Counted from the first letter of the stretch, positions 1 to 9,267 are shown. The stretch: DNA of 64,000 bases from an uncultured Clostridia bacterium (GCA_944392455.1 CALXWP010000001.1:131112-195111), one strand, 5' to 3'. The notes: generated by a model not told the origin, from the sequence alone. A program made the numbers and translations.

Positions 1-32
1 CGTATCCTTGAATCTATTATTAGTTTTTTCAT
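1..32 (-). CDS. 5' end of an unidentified gene, cut by the window edge
   Basis: A reverse-strand ATG at 30-32 is preceded by a good AAAGGAG ribosome binding site and opens a frame reading MKKLIIDSRI before the window ends. A TATAAT-like -10 lies about 70 bases upstream, in the gap after the alarmone synthetase gene. Ten residues are too few to name a family. The call rests only on the binding site, the start codon and the lysine-rich start typical of this genome. Confidence 0.45.
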   Translation of the reverse strand, partial: MKKLIIDSRI

Positions 33-159
33 TTAATTCTCCTTTTGCCTTATTTTCTACTATTTCTTTGGTATTTTTAATTATATCATAAAAAATAAAG
101 ATAGAAACGGATAAAATATAATTTATTATCACTCTACCTTTATTTTTTTATTTATGATT

Positions 160-834
160 TTATATGCCTGCATTTTCACTAAGCAAAGCTGTAGTATAGA
201 CAGTAGTATATTCTGTTGTAATTTCTTTAATAGCTTGCTTTTCTTCTTCCATTAAATTTCTGCCTAGATGTGACATTCTTTTGTCAAGTTTATGGGTCAT
301 TTTAGCACAGTCTCTTAATTCTTTTCTTACAGCCTTCGGAACTTGTTTATCATATTTATAATTTATCTTATGTTCCAAACTTGCCCAAAAATCCATTGCC
401 ATTGTTCTTATCTGTATTTCTACTTTAACATCAATTGTACCAACAGATAAACTAACTGGAACAGATACTATCATATGATAGCTTGAATATCCATTTTCTT
501 TTGGTGTTGTTACATAATCCTTCTTCTTTAAGACTGTAATTCCTTGCATATTTTCAATCATATCTGCAATTTTAAAAATGTCAGGTATAAAAGAGCATAT
601 TATGCGTATTCCAGCAATATCATTGATTGTTTTTATCAAATTTTCATGTGTTGCTTCCAATCCTTTTTTCTTTAGTTTATTAGTTATACTTTGTTTACTC
701 TTTATTCTACTACTTACATGTTCAATCGGATTATATTTATGTAATGTTTTAAATTCTTCATTTATTGTATCAATCTTTGTTTCTAATTGTTTTAGTGCGG
801 CTGTATACACAAGTGTAAGTCTCTTATATTCCAT
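160..834 (-). CDS. relQ: small alarmone synthetase, RelQ/YjbM type (GTP pyrophosphokinase)
   Basis: This protein is predicted to transfer pyrophosphate from ATP to GDP or GTP, making the stringent-response alarmone (p)ppGpp in the cytosol. The 224 residues hold a single RelA/SpoT synthetase domain with its usual blocks: SSRIKSKQSI near residue 42, NDIAGIRIICSF near 70, KENGYSSYHMIV near 112, and the VEIQIRTMAMDFWASLEHK block near 138. There is no HD hydrolase domain and no TGS or ACT regulatory region, so it is a synthetase-only enzyme of the short class (usual length 210-230). The start is the first ATG of the frame; its binding site is weak (AGAAG close to the ATG), so an upstream non-ATG start is possible. 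It follows the nucleotide-pool gene to its right with a gap of about 180 bases. Family assignment is secure; physiological role is inferred. Confidence 0.9.
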   Translation of the reverse strand: MEYKRLTLVYTAALKQLETKIDTINEEFKTLHKYNPIEHVSSRIKSKQSITNKLKKKGLEATHENLIKTINDIAGIRIICSFIPDIFKIADMIENMQGITVLKKKDYVTTPKENGYSSYHMIVSVPVSLSVGTIDVKVEIQIRTMAMDFWASLEHKINYKYDKQVPKAVRKELRDCAKMTHKLDKRMSHLGRNLMEEEKQAIKEITTEYTTVYTTALLSENAGI

Positions 835-1015
835 ATCTTCTTGCAGTTTATTTTCTTTAACTACTATATCTCCTATGGCTAATCAACTCCCTTCGTATAT
901 ATTTATACACTACTTTTATGTCCATTATGTGTAATTTTACTGTTTATTTAAAGTTTTGTCAAATTAAGAAATTCTTAATTTAAACTTTAATTTCAACCTA
1001 ATTTTAGTATTTTTT

Positions 1016-1597
1016 CTATTTATTCTCATTTTTATAATTAATATACCAATTAGCAAATTCTTTCATTGAATCAATAGATTCATATTTTACTCTATTTTGT
1101 CTTTCTTCATCACTCATTTGTGCTAATGTTTTATTATATCCATATGGAATATATACATACCAAAGATCAGACCACTTCTTCTCAGTATCTGTACCAAGCA
1201 TTTCTTTAGATAAACTTCCTTCATGTCTTCCCATAAATTGATGTAACTCTTTTCCATCATAATATGATAAACATTCTGTAAATCTGCATTTTCTATTTTC
1301 TTTTCCTTCCATTAATTTTAAAATACCTTTTACTCCAATAGTATCTAATGTAAAATTAACAAAAGCTCTTGGAAATCCATCTAATTCGTCAATCCAAAAT
1401 CCACTATCCATAGAAATGCATGGTTTATTAACTAATTTATATGCTTCCATAACTTTATATTTAGATATATATTTTATATCATCACTTCTAGGCTCTTCTA
1501 AATCATATTCAAATATTTTAAAATTAACACCTTTTAAATCTTTTTGTGCAGATGCTATTTTTCCTTTATTATGTGTTACAAATACTATTTCATCCAT
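1016..1597 (-). CDS. Ham1/RdgB-family non-canonical purine NTP pyrophosphatase
   Basis: Members of this family hydrolyse ITP, dITP and XTP to the monophosphates and so keep deaminated purines out of DNA and RNA. The 193 residues begin with the diagnostic FVTHNKGKIASAQ, where family members have a T/S-x-N-x-x-K motif. They continue with SMDSGFWIDELDGFPRAF, matching the usual EDSGLxVDAL block, and GYNKTLAQMSDEERQN, matching the TxAELxxEEKN block. The normal H-R pair at the C-terminus is less clear than in canonical RdgB, so the substrate range may differ. The start has AGAGGTTAAAT-ATG spacing. It sits between a HAD phosphatase and the alarmone synthetase, a loose nucleotide-metabolism neighbourhood rather than a proven operon. 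Confidence 0.8.
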   Translation of the reverse strand: MDEIVFVTHNKGKIASAQKDLKGVNFKIFEYDLEEPRSDDIKYISKYKVMEAYKLVNKPCISMDSGFWIDELDGFPRAFVNFTLDTIGVKGILKLMEGKENRKCRFTECLSYYDGKELHQFMGRHEGSLSKEMLGTDTEKKWSDLWYVYIPYGYNKTLAQMSDEERQNRVKYESIDSMKEFANWYINYKNENK

Positions 1598-1649
1598 ATT
1601 TAACCTCTTTTATTAGAATTTATATAAATTAATATTTTATTATTATTAA

Positions 1650-2357
1650 TCAAAGTATATTTTTCAATTCATATAAACTTGTTATTTCATATTGCGTATT
1701 ATATTTATTATTGATTTCATTATTATAATTACACCAACAAGTATCTATACCATTATCTAAGCCACCTTTTATATCTTTATCTAAATCATCACCAATAAAT
1801 AAAATATCAGATTTATTAGTTATATTGGATTTTTTTAATAATCCTTCATAATATTTTTTATGTGGTTTCATAAATCCTACTTCATCTGCTGCAAAAATTG
1901 TATCCACATAATTTGTAATACCTAATTTGTCTATTTTTGTTTTTAATGGAATTGTAGAACCATTAGTTGCAATTATTATTTTATATTCTTTCTCATGTAA
2001 ATAGTTAATAACTTCTTTTGTTCCATCTCTTGAAACAACATGTTTTTTCATTCCATCCATATAAATATTGTTAACTTCAACCGCTTCTTCGTAACTAATT
2101 TCATTATTAAAGAATTTTAAAAATCTACTTGCTCTTATCCATTCTGTTTTCTTTTCTTTGTTATCCTCATATGGAGTTAAAAGTTTTCCTGCTGCTCTAT
2201 CTCTCCATGTTGCTTTATCTATTTCATAAAATCTTTTAAAATTATTTTCTGTATATTTTATGTTCATATATTTCATAACAATTTTTAATGCTTCTTTTAT
2301 ATTTGCTTTATCATCTGTTAGTGTATCATCTAGATCAAATATTATTGTTTTATACAT
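1650..2357 (-). CDS. HAD-superfamily hydrolase, YjjG-like (subfamily IA)
   Basis: A 235-residue cytosolic phosphatase of the haloacid dehalogenase superfamily. Motif I is IFDLDDTLTDD at residues 6-16, with two catalytic aspartates. An alpha-helical cap follows. Motif II is the ATNGS near residue 131, motif III is the lysine of GFMKPHKKYY near 160, and motif IV is FIGDDLDKDIKGG near 190. YjjG-type enzymes dephosphorylate nucleoside monophosphates, which would suit the neighbouring Ham1-like gene, but the substrate cannot be read from sequence. A clear AAGGAG precedes the start. It is separated by about 75 bases from the acyltransferase cluster to its right and may or may not share its transcript. 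Confidence 0.85.
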   Translation of the reverse strand: MYKTIIFDLDDTLTDDKANIKEALKIVMKYMNIKYTENNFKRFYEIDKATWRDRAAGKLLTPYEDNKEKKTEWIRASRFLKFFNNEISYEEAVEVNNIYMDGMKKHVVSRDGTKEVINYLHEKEYKIIIATNGSTIPLKTKIDKLGITNYVDTIFAADEVGFMKPHKKYYEGLLKKSNITNKSDILFIGDDLDKDIKGGLDNGIDTCWCNYNNEINNKYNTQYEITSLYELKNIL

Positions 2358-2433
2358 AGTTATAATTTCTCCTTATTAAGCTATAAGAATTATAAAACAA
2401 TAGTTCGTAAAAGTCAATCTTTTATATTTAATA

Positions 2434-3558
2434 TTAATTAATATTTTTTATGCTTACATCTTTTTCAAAAGTAGATACATTATATAAAAACATTACATCT
2501 GTGATACCATTTTCAGTTATATAATCTTCATAATCAAAATTTGTATATCTCGGATCTAAAAAATGTACTTCGCTATACTCTTCACATAAAAATTGTGACA
2601 TTATATGAGCATAAGAATCTTTTATAACCAATAGTTTTTTATCATTATTTACTTTTGTTTTTATTACAGCTTTACTATTATTTCCATTTAGGAAATAGCT
2701 ATATTTATCTTTAACTGATAGATATTCTTCATTGAAAAGACTATTTGTTGTTTCTTTGTCATAAATTGCTTCTTTAATATCTGTATTTATTTCATTTTCA
2801 TATACTGTTATTGTATCTTTTTCTTGTCCTAATATCTGAGCTTTTGAGTCAAAAGTTCCAAGAAATTCATTGGTTAAAGTTCTAACTTCAAACTCATTTA
2901 TATCTATTATTTTCTTTCCTGTTTGCCTGCAAAACTCATTATATATAACAAATGCTCCATTACTGTTTATATGATGATCTGTTTTAAAATATAGTTCTAT
3001 TTTTTTGTTTTCTTCTTTAAGTTTGTCTACTATATTTATATTTATACAATTATTAGTTCTGTTATACACTTCATTTATAGTATATTCTTGATCTGGCGGT
3101 ATAACATTATCAGGTAATTTATCACTATTAATGTATATAGAATTTGGAATTAGTAAAAAATATGTTGGAATATTTTTTGCTTTCATTTTTTTTGCAAAAG
3201 TATCAATAACTTCTGCATTTTTATATGTATTATCAATATCTACATTATCTATTTTTTCAAATAAATATCCATCATTTCCAATGTATACTCCATTGTTTTC
3301 TTTTTTATTTAATACATTAACTTCCCACCAAGAATTTAGCTTTAAATAAAAATTTCTAAAAGCAAAATGATCATTTATATAATCATTCATAGAATTTAAA
3401 TATTTTCCATCTATAAAACTTTCAAGTGAAAAACTAGGAACTGTAGCAAGCATTCTATTTTCTTCTTGAGAAAAAATCTGCTTTGGCCATATAAAATTCA
3501 ATATAATAATTATTAACCATATACTTATAAAGATAATAAAAAATACTTTATTATTCAT
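2434..3558 (-). CDS. DHHW-family / AlgJ-like partner of the MBOAT acyltransferase
   Basis: The 374-residue protein starts with one membrane helix (about residues 5-23), and the rest lies outside the cell. The block KTDHHINSNGAF near residue 190 is the family's DHHW motif with isoleucine in place of tryptophan. LLIPNSIYI near 135 and the C-terminal KLLVIKDSYAHIM, which supplies a serine in a DSY context, complete an SGNH-hydrolase-like core as in AlgJ/AlgX. Such proteins take acyl groups passed across the membrane by an MBOAT protein and place them on surface polysaccharide. The MBOAT gene ends only 12 bases upstream, so the two are almost certainly co-transcribed. The start has AAAGGAG. The acceptor polymer is unknown. 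Confidence 0.82.
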   Translation of the reverse strand: MNNKVFFIIFISIWLIIIILNFIWPKQIFSQEENRMLATVPSFSLESFIDGKYLNSMNDYINDHFAFRNFYLKLNSWWEVNVLNKKENNGVYIGNDGYLFEKIDNVDIDNTYKNAEVIDTFAKKMKAKNIPTYFLLIPNSIYINSDKLPDNVIPPDQEYTINEVYNRTNNCININIVDKLKEENKKIELYFKTDHHINSNGAFVIYNEFCRQTGKKIIDINEFEVRTLTNEFLGTFDSKAQILGQEKDTITVYENEINTDIKEAIYDKETTNSLFNEEYLSVKDKYSYFLNGNNSKAVIKTKVNNDKKLLVIKDSYAHIMSQFLCEEYSEVHFLDPRYTNFDYEDYITENGITDVMFLYNVSTFEKDVSIKNIN

Positions 3559-3570
3559 TTAAAAACTCCT

Positions 3571-5028
3571 TTAAAATCTAAAATATAAAAATGGATTAAA
3601 AGAATTATTCACAAGGCTTGCTGTACTTACAAAAACAATGCAGACTAATCCTATACTTATAACTGAAGAATATACTATTTTTAATTTCTTGTTTTCTTCA
3701 TTCTTTTCATGGCTATTTTTATTAACTACTGTTTTAATCTTATGTATTTTAGTTTTTATAATGTTTATAATTGGCACACTACATATAATTCCAATTACAA
3801 TAATTATAAAGTAATTTTGTAAATAATATATAGCTTCTGAATTAATAATTGGCATATTATTTAACTTAAACATTGTGAATATATATTCTTTAACTTTATT
3901 TAAATCCTCAAAAGCAAATATTACCCAACTTATTAAAACAAGTACTATTGTGTATATATGCGAAATTATACTTGGAACCTTTTTTAATATCTTTAATAAA
4001 AATAATTTTTCGAAAATAAGTATAACACCAAAATATACTCCCCATAAAACAAAATTCCATGAAGCGCCATGCCAAGCTCCAGTTAATGCCCATACAACAA
4101 GTATGTTCCTAATTTGTAATATAATCCCTTTTCTATTTCCTCCTAATGGAATATATATATAATCTTTAAACCAACTTCCTAAAGTAATATGCCATCTTCT
4201 CCAAAATTCAGTTATATTTTTACTAATATATGGATAATTGAAATTCTCATCAAAATCCATTCCAAATATTTTTGCAAGACCAATTGCCATATCAGAATAT
4301 CCACTAAAATCAAAGTATATTTGAAGAGCAAATGAAATAATTCCAATCCATGATAAAAGTACACTCATTTCATTAATATTTCCTGTTTCAATTAAATTCC
4401 ACATTGCACCAATATTATTTGCAATAAGTACCTTTTTACCAAGTCCTATAATAAATCTTCTCATTCCTATAGAAAAATTATCTAAACTAATATTTTTATT
4501 TTCTAATTCTTCATCAACTGTTTCATATCTCACTATTGGTCCTGCTATTATTTGTGGGAATAAAGTAGTATATGTTAAATAATTATAAAAACTTTTTTCA
4601 CATTTTACAGTTCCTCTATATACATCAATTATATATGATAATGATTGAAATGTATTAAATGATACTCCTATAGGGAGTGGAATGTTTAGAAGCGGTATGT
4701 TTAGGCCTGTTAATGTATTAATACTTGAAATTATGAAATCTGCATATTTAAAGAAAAATAATATTAAAAGATTAACTCCTATATCTATCCATAAATAGAT
4801 TCTTTTTTTATTCTTATTATTCCAATTAGAATTAATCTTATTACCACACCAAAAATCCATTACAGCAAGTAAAAGCATTATTGGAATATATCTTATCTCT
4901 CCCCATGCAAAAAATATAAAACTGGCTATAATCATAACCAAGTTTTTATATTTTTTAGGTACAATAAAATATATTAATAACATTATTGGTAAAAATATAT
5001 AAAAAAATACTACACTACTGAATACCAT
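3571..5028 (-). CDS. MBOAT-family O-acyltransferase (AlgI/DltB-like)
   Basis: A 485-residue polytopic membrane protein (about 11 helices) that is predicted to carry acyl groups across the membrane for O-acylation of cell-wall or capsular polymers. The family core is clear: FDFSGYSDMAIGLAKIFG near 240, NFNYPYISKNITEFWRRWHITLG near 262-285, YIYIPLGGNRKG near 293, and GAWHGASWNFVLWG near 318 with the putative catalytic histidine. The length matches AlgI-like proteins. It lies 30 bases after the RsiV-like gene and 12 bases before the DHHW gene, giving the order sigma, anti-sigma, MBOAT, DHHW. That order recalls the SigV-RsiV-OatA arrangement of Bacillus, which suggests that envelope stress controls it. 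Confidence 0.92.
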   Translation of the reverse strand: MVFSSVVFFYIFLPIMLLIYFIVPKKYKNLVMIIASFIFFAWGEIRYIPIMLLLAVMDFWCGNKINSNWNNKNKKRIYLWIDIGVNLLILFFFKYADFIISSINTLTGLNIPLLNIPLPIGVSFNTFQSLSYIIDVYRGTVKCEKSFYNYLTYTTLFPQIIAGPIVRYETVDEELENKNISLDNFSIGMRRFIIGLGKKVLIANNIGAMWNLIETGNINEMSVLLSWIGIISFALQIYFDFSGYSDMAIGLAKIFGMDFDENFNYPYISKNITEFWRRWHITLGSWFKDYIYIPLGGNRKGIILQIRNILVVWALTGAWHGASWNFVLWGVYFGVILIFEKLFLLKILKKVPSIISHIYTIVLVLISWVIFAFEDLNKVKEYIFTMFKLNNMPIINSEAIYYLQNYFIIIVIGIICSVPIINIIKTKIHKIKTVVNKNSHEKNEENKKLKIVYSSVISIGLVCIVFVSTASLVNNSFNPFLYFRF

Positions 5029-5058
5029 TTCTTTCTCCTTTTATTTAAGCAAATAATT

Positions 5059-5928
5059 TTAGATCAAAATATCATTTGGTATCTCAAAATATTGGATTCC
5101 CATATATCCTGGTGCAATTTCATATTTTTGAAATACAATAACCACTTTTTTATTTGAAGAAATATAGAAATCATGATATTCATTTTCTATACCTGAAAAT
5201 CCTCCCTCTTCTGCTGTAAAATACATATTATCTTCATTTTTTTCACTTTTTTCTTTTATTTGCTTTTTTATTTCTTTATCTATAATTTCTTTATAATTTT
5301 CTCCTAGAACATCTCTTAGATTTAATTCTTTTCCATTTTCTAAATCTATATTATAAAAGTATTGCTCCCCATATGCAGATGCCATACTCTCGGTTTTTGT
5401 AATAACAAATGATATTAATTTATTATCTTGATATGTAATCTCATAATCTACATTTATTTGAATAGGGCTATAATCATCCATAGTTCCACCAGTAGCTAAA
5501 ACAGCATTTTTATATTCTTCTGCTCTATCTTTAGACTCTTGAACTACTTTATTAATTTTATTTAAAATTTCATAATTGACTCTATTTTCTAAATCAGTAT
5601 TGCCTGTATTTTCAATTCCAGGAATTTTTACACTTACTAATTCATTTTCTGTTTCATCAGTATATTCTCTTATTGTAAATACTTTTGCTATACTATCCAA
5701 TATCGGAACATCTTCCATAGCTTTTGCAAAACTTTCATTAGTATTTAATAATATTACAAATAAAGCAAAACTTGTAGCAAATGCAGTTGTTAATCCTTTA
5801 ATATATAATTTTCTTTTTTTATTTTTAACATTATTACTTTGATTAATAGTTCTATTTACAATATAGTTTAATTCTTCTGGTACTTCTATATTTTCGTAAT
5901 CTTTTCGGGCTTTTCTCAGTATATTCAT
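5059..5928 (-). CDS. rsiV: RsiV-like anti-sigma factor and putative lysozyme sensor
   Basis: A 289-residue single-pass membrane protein. The N-terminal cytosolic part (about 1-43) should bind its sigma factor, a helix spans about 45-63, and the outer part is a DUF3298-type domain. Two blocks match Bacillus subtilis RsiV as I remember it: the region after the helix, SFAKAMEDVPILDSIAK, which in RsiV includes the signal-peptidase site, and the C-terminal EIAPGYMGIQYFEIP. In Bacillus, lysozyme binding exposes RsiV to signal peptidase and then to site-2 proteolysis, which frees SigV. The same logic is inferred here. The ATG directly abuts the TAA of the sigma gene and uses an AGGAG inside that gene, so translation is coupled. 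Confidence 0.88.
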   Translation of the reverse strand: MNILRKARKDYENIEVPEELNYIVNRTINQSNNVKNKKRKLYIKGLTTAFATSFALFVILLNTNESFAKAMEDVPILDSIAKVFTIREYTDETENELVSVKIPGIENTGNTDLENRVNYEILNKINKVVQESKDRAEEYKNAVLATGGTMDDYSPIQINVDYEITYQDNKLISFVITKTESMASAYGEQYFYNIDLENGKELNLRDVLGENYKEIIDKEIKKQIKEKSEKNEDNMYFTAEEGGFSGIENEYHDFYISSNKKVVIVFQKYEIAPGYMGIQYFEIPNDILI

Positions 5929-6414
5929 TTATAATCTACTCCTCTCAATCTCTTTTCTAATTTCTTTTATACCTTTATATAATCGTGATTTAACTGTACT
6001 AATATTAGTATTTGTTATTCTAGCAATCTCCTCTAGTTTTAAATTTTCAAAATATCTAAGAAATATTACAGTTTTAATTTTTTCATTTAGTTTTTCTATA
6101 CTGCTATATATGTCCAAATTTTGGACTAATTTTTCTTCGTGGCTAGAATATTTTGTATTTTCAGATAATTCACACTCATATACTTTATTTTTTATAGCTT
6201 TCAATGATTCATTTATGAGTATTCTATAAAACCAAGTTTTTACAAATTCTTCATTTCTTAATTTTCCTATATTTTCTAAAGCTTTTGTAATTGCCTCTTG
6301 AACTACATCCAATGCCATTTCTTGGTTTTTTGTATAAACATATGCTATTTTATACAATTTATCTTGATTTTCTTTTATGTATTCTATTAAAACTTCTTTT
6401 GATTTTTGTCTCAT
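5929..6414 (-). CDS. sigV: ECF RNA polymerase sigma factor, SigV-like
   Basis: A 161-residue extracytoplasmic-function sigma factor. Region 2 runs over about residues 12-75, with YKIAYVYTKNQEMALDVVQEA followed by the promoter-melting segment FVKTWFYRILINE. Region 4 is at the C-terminus, VIFLRYFENLKLEEIARI with the helix-turn-helix NTNISTVKSRLYKGIKEIRKE. It is named SigV-like mainly because its coupled partner is an RsiV homologue and the next two genes make an O-acylation pair, which mirrors sigV-rsiV-oatA. Transcription probably begins further right, because only 15 bases separate it from the DUF4358 gene. I saw no clear ECF promoter in that gap. Confidence 0.9.
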   Translation of the reverse strand: MRQKSKEVLIEYIKENQDKLYKIAYVYTKNQEMALDVVQEAITKALENIGKLRNEEFVKTWFYRILINESLKAIKNKVYECELSENTKYSSHEEKLVQNLDIYSSIEKLNEKIKTVIFLRYFENLKLEEIARITNTNISTVKSRLYKGIKEIRKEIERSRL

Positions 6415-6429
6415 CTCCTACTCCTACCT

Positions 6430-6906
6430 TTATATAATTTGATTTATTATTTCATCTACTTTTTCATTGTCATTTGATATGCACATTATAATATAGTTAT
6501 TATATACTCTAAATATATTATTTTCTAATTTATAAACTTCTTTTGGCAAGTAACTTGCAAAAATTTCTTTTCTTTCTTCAATTCTGTTATTAATCATTTC
6601 CTTAACTTCATTTAAATTTTCTTTTTCATTTACTTGTAATATTAATATTTCTTCACTTGTTGCTCCACTACCTTGATATGATACTATTTCTTTTATTAAG
6701 TTATCATTAAAGCCATATGCTTTATATACAATTTCTTTATCAACCTTTGCTATTTCATCTTGAAATACTCCACTTTCACTTATTTTCTTTCCTAATTCTT
6801 CTATATCTATTTCTATAATATTTTGTTTGTTATTAAAATTTATTACTAAAAATATACTTACTATTATTATTAAAGTTATTATTATAATAAAACTAATCCT
6901 TTTCAT
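6430..6906 (-). CDS. DUF4358 family membrane-anchored protein
   Basis: A 158-residue protein with one N-terminal helix (about 4-23) and a small extracytoplasmic domain. The spacing and hydrophobic pattern, including EELGKKISESGVF, YKAYGFNDNLIKE, YQGSGATSEEILILQV and the C-terminal NNYIIMCISNDNEKVDEII, resemble DUF4358. That family is common in Clostridia next to SGNH hydrolase and MBOAT genes. No enzymatic motif is visible. Its place between the SGNH hydrolase and the sigma gene, with short gaps, suggests an accessory role in surface O-acylation or in sensing. Function is otherwise unknown. Confidence 0.7.
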   Translation of the reverse strand: MKRISFIIIITLIIIVSIFLVINFNNKQNIIEIDIEELGKKISESGVFQDEIAKVDKEIVYKAYGFNDNLIKEIVSYQGSGATSEEILILQVNEKENLNEVKEMINNRIEERKEIFASYLPKEVYKLENNIFRVYNNYIIMCISNDNEKVDEIINQII

Positions 6907-6955
6907 TTTATCTCCTATATTCTTTTAATTTATTTTTTTATATTATTCTTAAATC

Positions 6956-7810
6956 TTATGAATTATTTTTTAAATATTCTAACCATTTTAAACAATAATC
7001 TCTATCGACATGAATTCCATCTGTACTAGCCTGGCTTGGTAAATATCCTTCATCATTTACAAGTGCTGAAGCAACATCTAAATATTTAACATCTAATTCA
7101 TTTGCTAGTTCTTTTATTAGATCATTATATTTTCTAATTCTATTATTGTTTATGTATTTATTGGTACTGTCAATTTCTTTAGTTACTGGTATTATTGATT
7201 GGACATAAATATTAACATTAGGCTTTATTTCTCTTATTTTCTCTATAAGTTCCTTGTATTTTAATTTAAATACTTCAGGATATGCCCAGCCTAGTTCATT
7301 TACACCTAACATTATGTATACAGTATCTATATCTTTGTTTTTCATATCTTCCAATAAAGTGACTTTTTTTCCATCACTCGTTTTTACAAATTCCTTTTTT
7401 ATAGCAGTATCTACCATTAACCCTATATATGAATAATCATTTATTTTAGTTAATCCTGTATACATTATTAATCCTTGAGTTCTTGAATCACCTATAAATG
7501 CTACTTTATCATCAAATTTTACATCTTTTTTTTCTTTATTCATATTTACATTATTTAAATCTTTTATTTCTGAACTTTTAATACTATTTTCTTCTTTTTC
7601 GATATTATTAGTAGTACTTAAACTATCATTTACAAATATTTCATTTTTTTCCACATTCTCATATACATTATTATTGATCACATCTTTACTATTAGATACT
7701 TTATTTCCTATAATACTTCCTAATATAATTAAAATAATTAGCGGGATTACTGTTGAAATAAGTTTATTACTATTTATCTTTTTTCTTTTTTTTCTAACAT
7801 TTGAAGCCAT
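6956..7810 (-). CDS. membrane-anchored SGNH/GDSL-family hydrolase
   Basis: A 284-residue protein with a lysine/arginine-rich start, one membrane helix (about 18-36), a low-complexity linker rich in Asn, Glu and Ser, then an SGNH hydrolase domain. Block I is AFIGDSRTQGL near residue 106 (nucleophile Ser), block III is IMLGVNELGWAY near 168, and block V is ASTDGIHVDRDYC near 262, giving the Asp-His pair. Such enzymes add or remove O-acyl groups on cell-surface glycans. As the first gene of the O-acylation cluster it probably edits the same polymer the MBOAT/DHHW pair acylates. AAAGGAG precedes the start. The direction of the reaction and the substrate are unknown. Confidence 0.85.
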   Translation of the reverse strand: MASNVRKKRKKINSNKLISTVIPLIILIILGSIIGNKVSNSKDVINNNVYENVEKNEIFVNDSLSTTNNIEKEENSIKSSEIKDLNNVNMNKEKKDVKFDDKVAFIGDSRTQGLIMYTGLTKINDYSYIGLMVDTAIKKEFVKTSDGKKVTLLEDMKNKDIDTVYIMLGVNELGWAYPEVFKLKYKELIEKIREIKPNVNIYVQSIIPVTKEIDSTNKYINNNRIRKYNDLIKELANELDVKYLDVASALVNDEGYLPSQASTDGIHVDRDYCLKWLEYLKNNS

Positions 7811-7952
7811 ATTATTTCTCCTTTATTTTTACTTACAATATATTAGATCTTTTTAGTATATAAAAAGTTTAAAAATTTTTTATTTTTTTATATTTTATTT
7901 TTTATCTTTTTTTATTTTTCTAAAATTCAATTTTCTGATTAATATATTGTAA

Positions 7953-7992
7953 ATAAAAAAACTCCTATATTACAAATAATAATATAGAAGTT
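7953..7992 (-). terminator. intrinsic terminator after the AI-2E family permease gene
   Basis: On the minus strand, a 13-bp near-perfect stem (AACTTCTATATTA pairing with TAATATAGGAGTT) closes a 7-base loop and runs into TTTTTTATT. It sits 15 bases after the permease stop codon. Confidence 0.85.
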
Positions 7993-8006
7993 CATATGTT
8001 CTTTTG

Positions 8007-9191
8007 TTAAAATTCTTTTTCTAAACCTTTTTCCTCTAATTTTTTATTAGTATCTTCCATAATAATTGCATAGATAATTGATACTATTGGTAAACCTACT
8101 ATCATACCAATTATTCCAAATAAGCTTCCACCAACTGTGATTGCAACTAATACCCATATACTTGGAAGTCCTATATTTTTACCAACTATATGTGGATATA
8201 TTAAATTTCCTTCTATTTGTTGAAGAATAATTATAAATATTATAAATATTATTGCTTTAATTGGATCAACTGCGACTATTAATACAGCACCTATAAATCC
8301 ACCTATAAAAGCTCCTACTATTGGAATAAATGCCGTAAGAGCAGTTAATGCTCCAATTGGTCCTGCATATGGTATTTGTAATATAAGCATTCCAACAGCA
8401 CAAAGCACACCAAGTATAACAGCTTCTTTAGCTTGACCTGTCAAAAAGTTCCTAAAACTATCTCTTGCAAGTCTACTAACTTTTATAACATGATCTGCTT
8501 TTTCTTTATCTAATCTTGCATAAACAAATTTTTTAGCTTGCATTTTTAGTTCTTCTTTATTAGCTAATATATATACTGAGAACACTATTGCAATAAAGAA
8601 ATTAACAATACTGCTAAACAATCCAGATATTTGATTAATTGTTACACTTAATAAATCTCTTGAAATATTCATTAAGCCATTTCTTAATGCTTCAGTATCT
8701 ATATTTATATTTTGTATAAAATTATTAATTTCTGGTACTTGCTCTGTAATAGAAATTCCAAAATTCTTTAAATTTTCTAAATAACTTGGAATATTGCTAA
8801 CTAAGTTTCGTATTACTTCTATAAATTGAGGTATTATTAATGTCATTATCAATGAAATAACTGCTATTATTGTTAATATTGATAATAGTATAGAGCATGT
8901 TCTTTTTGCTCCTTTTTTCTTTTTTCTTACAATTTTATTAGTATTGTTTTTTGATGTAATCTTTTCTTTAACATTTTGTTTTCTAGATTTAAATACTTTA
9001 TTTTCATAAAATGTCATGAAGATATTTAAAATAAATGCTATTGCTAACCCCCATATAAATGGTGATAAAATTCCTAAAAACACTTTAAATACATTCCATA
9101 AAGGTTGAATATTTATAAGTGCTACAAGAAGTACAATGGCTATAATAACTATTTTCATGATTTGCTTTGTATTTTCTTTATCTAATTTCAT
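8007..9191 (-). CDS. AI-2E family transporter (YdiK/PerM-like membrane protein)
   Basis: A 394-residue multi-pass membrane protein. Two N-terminal helix pairs flank a lysine-rich cytosolic loop (about 68-95). A long extracytoplasmic segment follows, and then the conserved C-terminal block with PYAGPIGALTALTAFIPIVG near 276, EGNLIYPHIVGKNIGLP near 325 and VALPI-like GMIVGLPIVSIIYAI near 363. The family is named after an autoinducer-2 exporter, but many members have other or unknown substrates (ion/proton antiport has been proposed for some). The gene stands alone between its own promoter and terminator, with a textbook AAGGAGG start. Confidence 0.9.
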   Translation of the reverse strand: MKLDKENTKQIMKIVIIAIVLLVALINIQPLWNVFKVFLGILSPFIWGLAIAFILNIFMTFYENKVFKSRKQNVKEKITSKNNTNKIVRKKKKGAKRTCSILLSILTIIAVISLIMTLIIPQFIEVIRNLVSNIPSYLENLKNFGISITEQVPEINNFIQNINIDTEALRNGLMNISRDLLSVTINQISGLFSSIVNFFIAIVFSVYILANKEELKMQAKKFVYARLDKEKADHVIKVSRLARDSFRNFLTGQAKEAVILGVLCAVGMLILQIPYAGPIGALTALTAFIPIVGAFIGGFIGAVLIVAVDPIKAIIFIIFIIILQQIEGNLIYPHIVGKNIGLPSIWVLVAITVGGSLFGIIGMIVGLPIVSIIYAIIMEDTNKKLEEKGLEKEF

Positions 9192-9238
9192 TTTATCCTC
9201 CTTATTATATTTGATAAAAAGTAAAATGTCATATTTAC

Positions 9239-9267
9239 ATAATACCAGATCTTGCGTTGTTTTTCAA
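9239..9267 (-). promoter_or_regulatory. sigma-A promoter of the AI-2E family permease gene
   Basis: Minus-strand TTGAAA and TATTAT are separated by exactly 17 bases, about 50 bases before the permease start. Confidence 0.7.
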
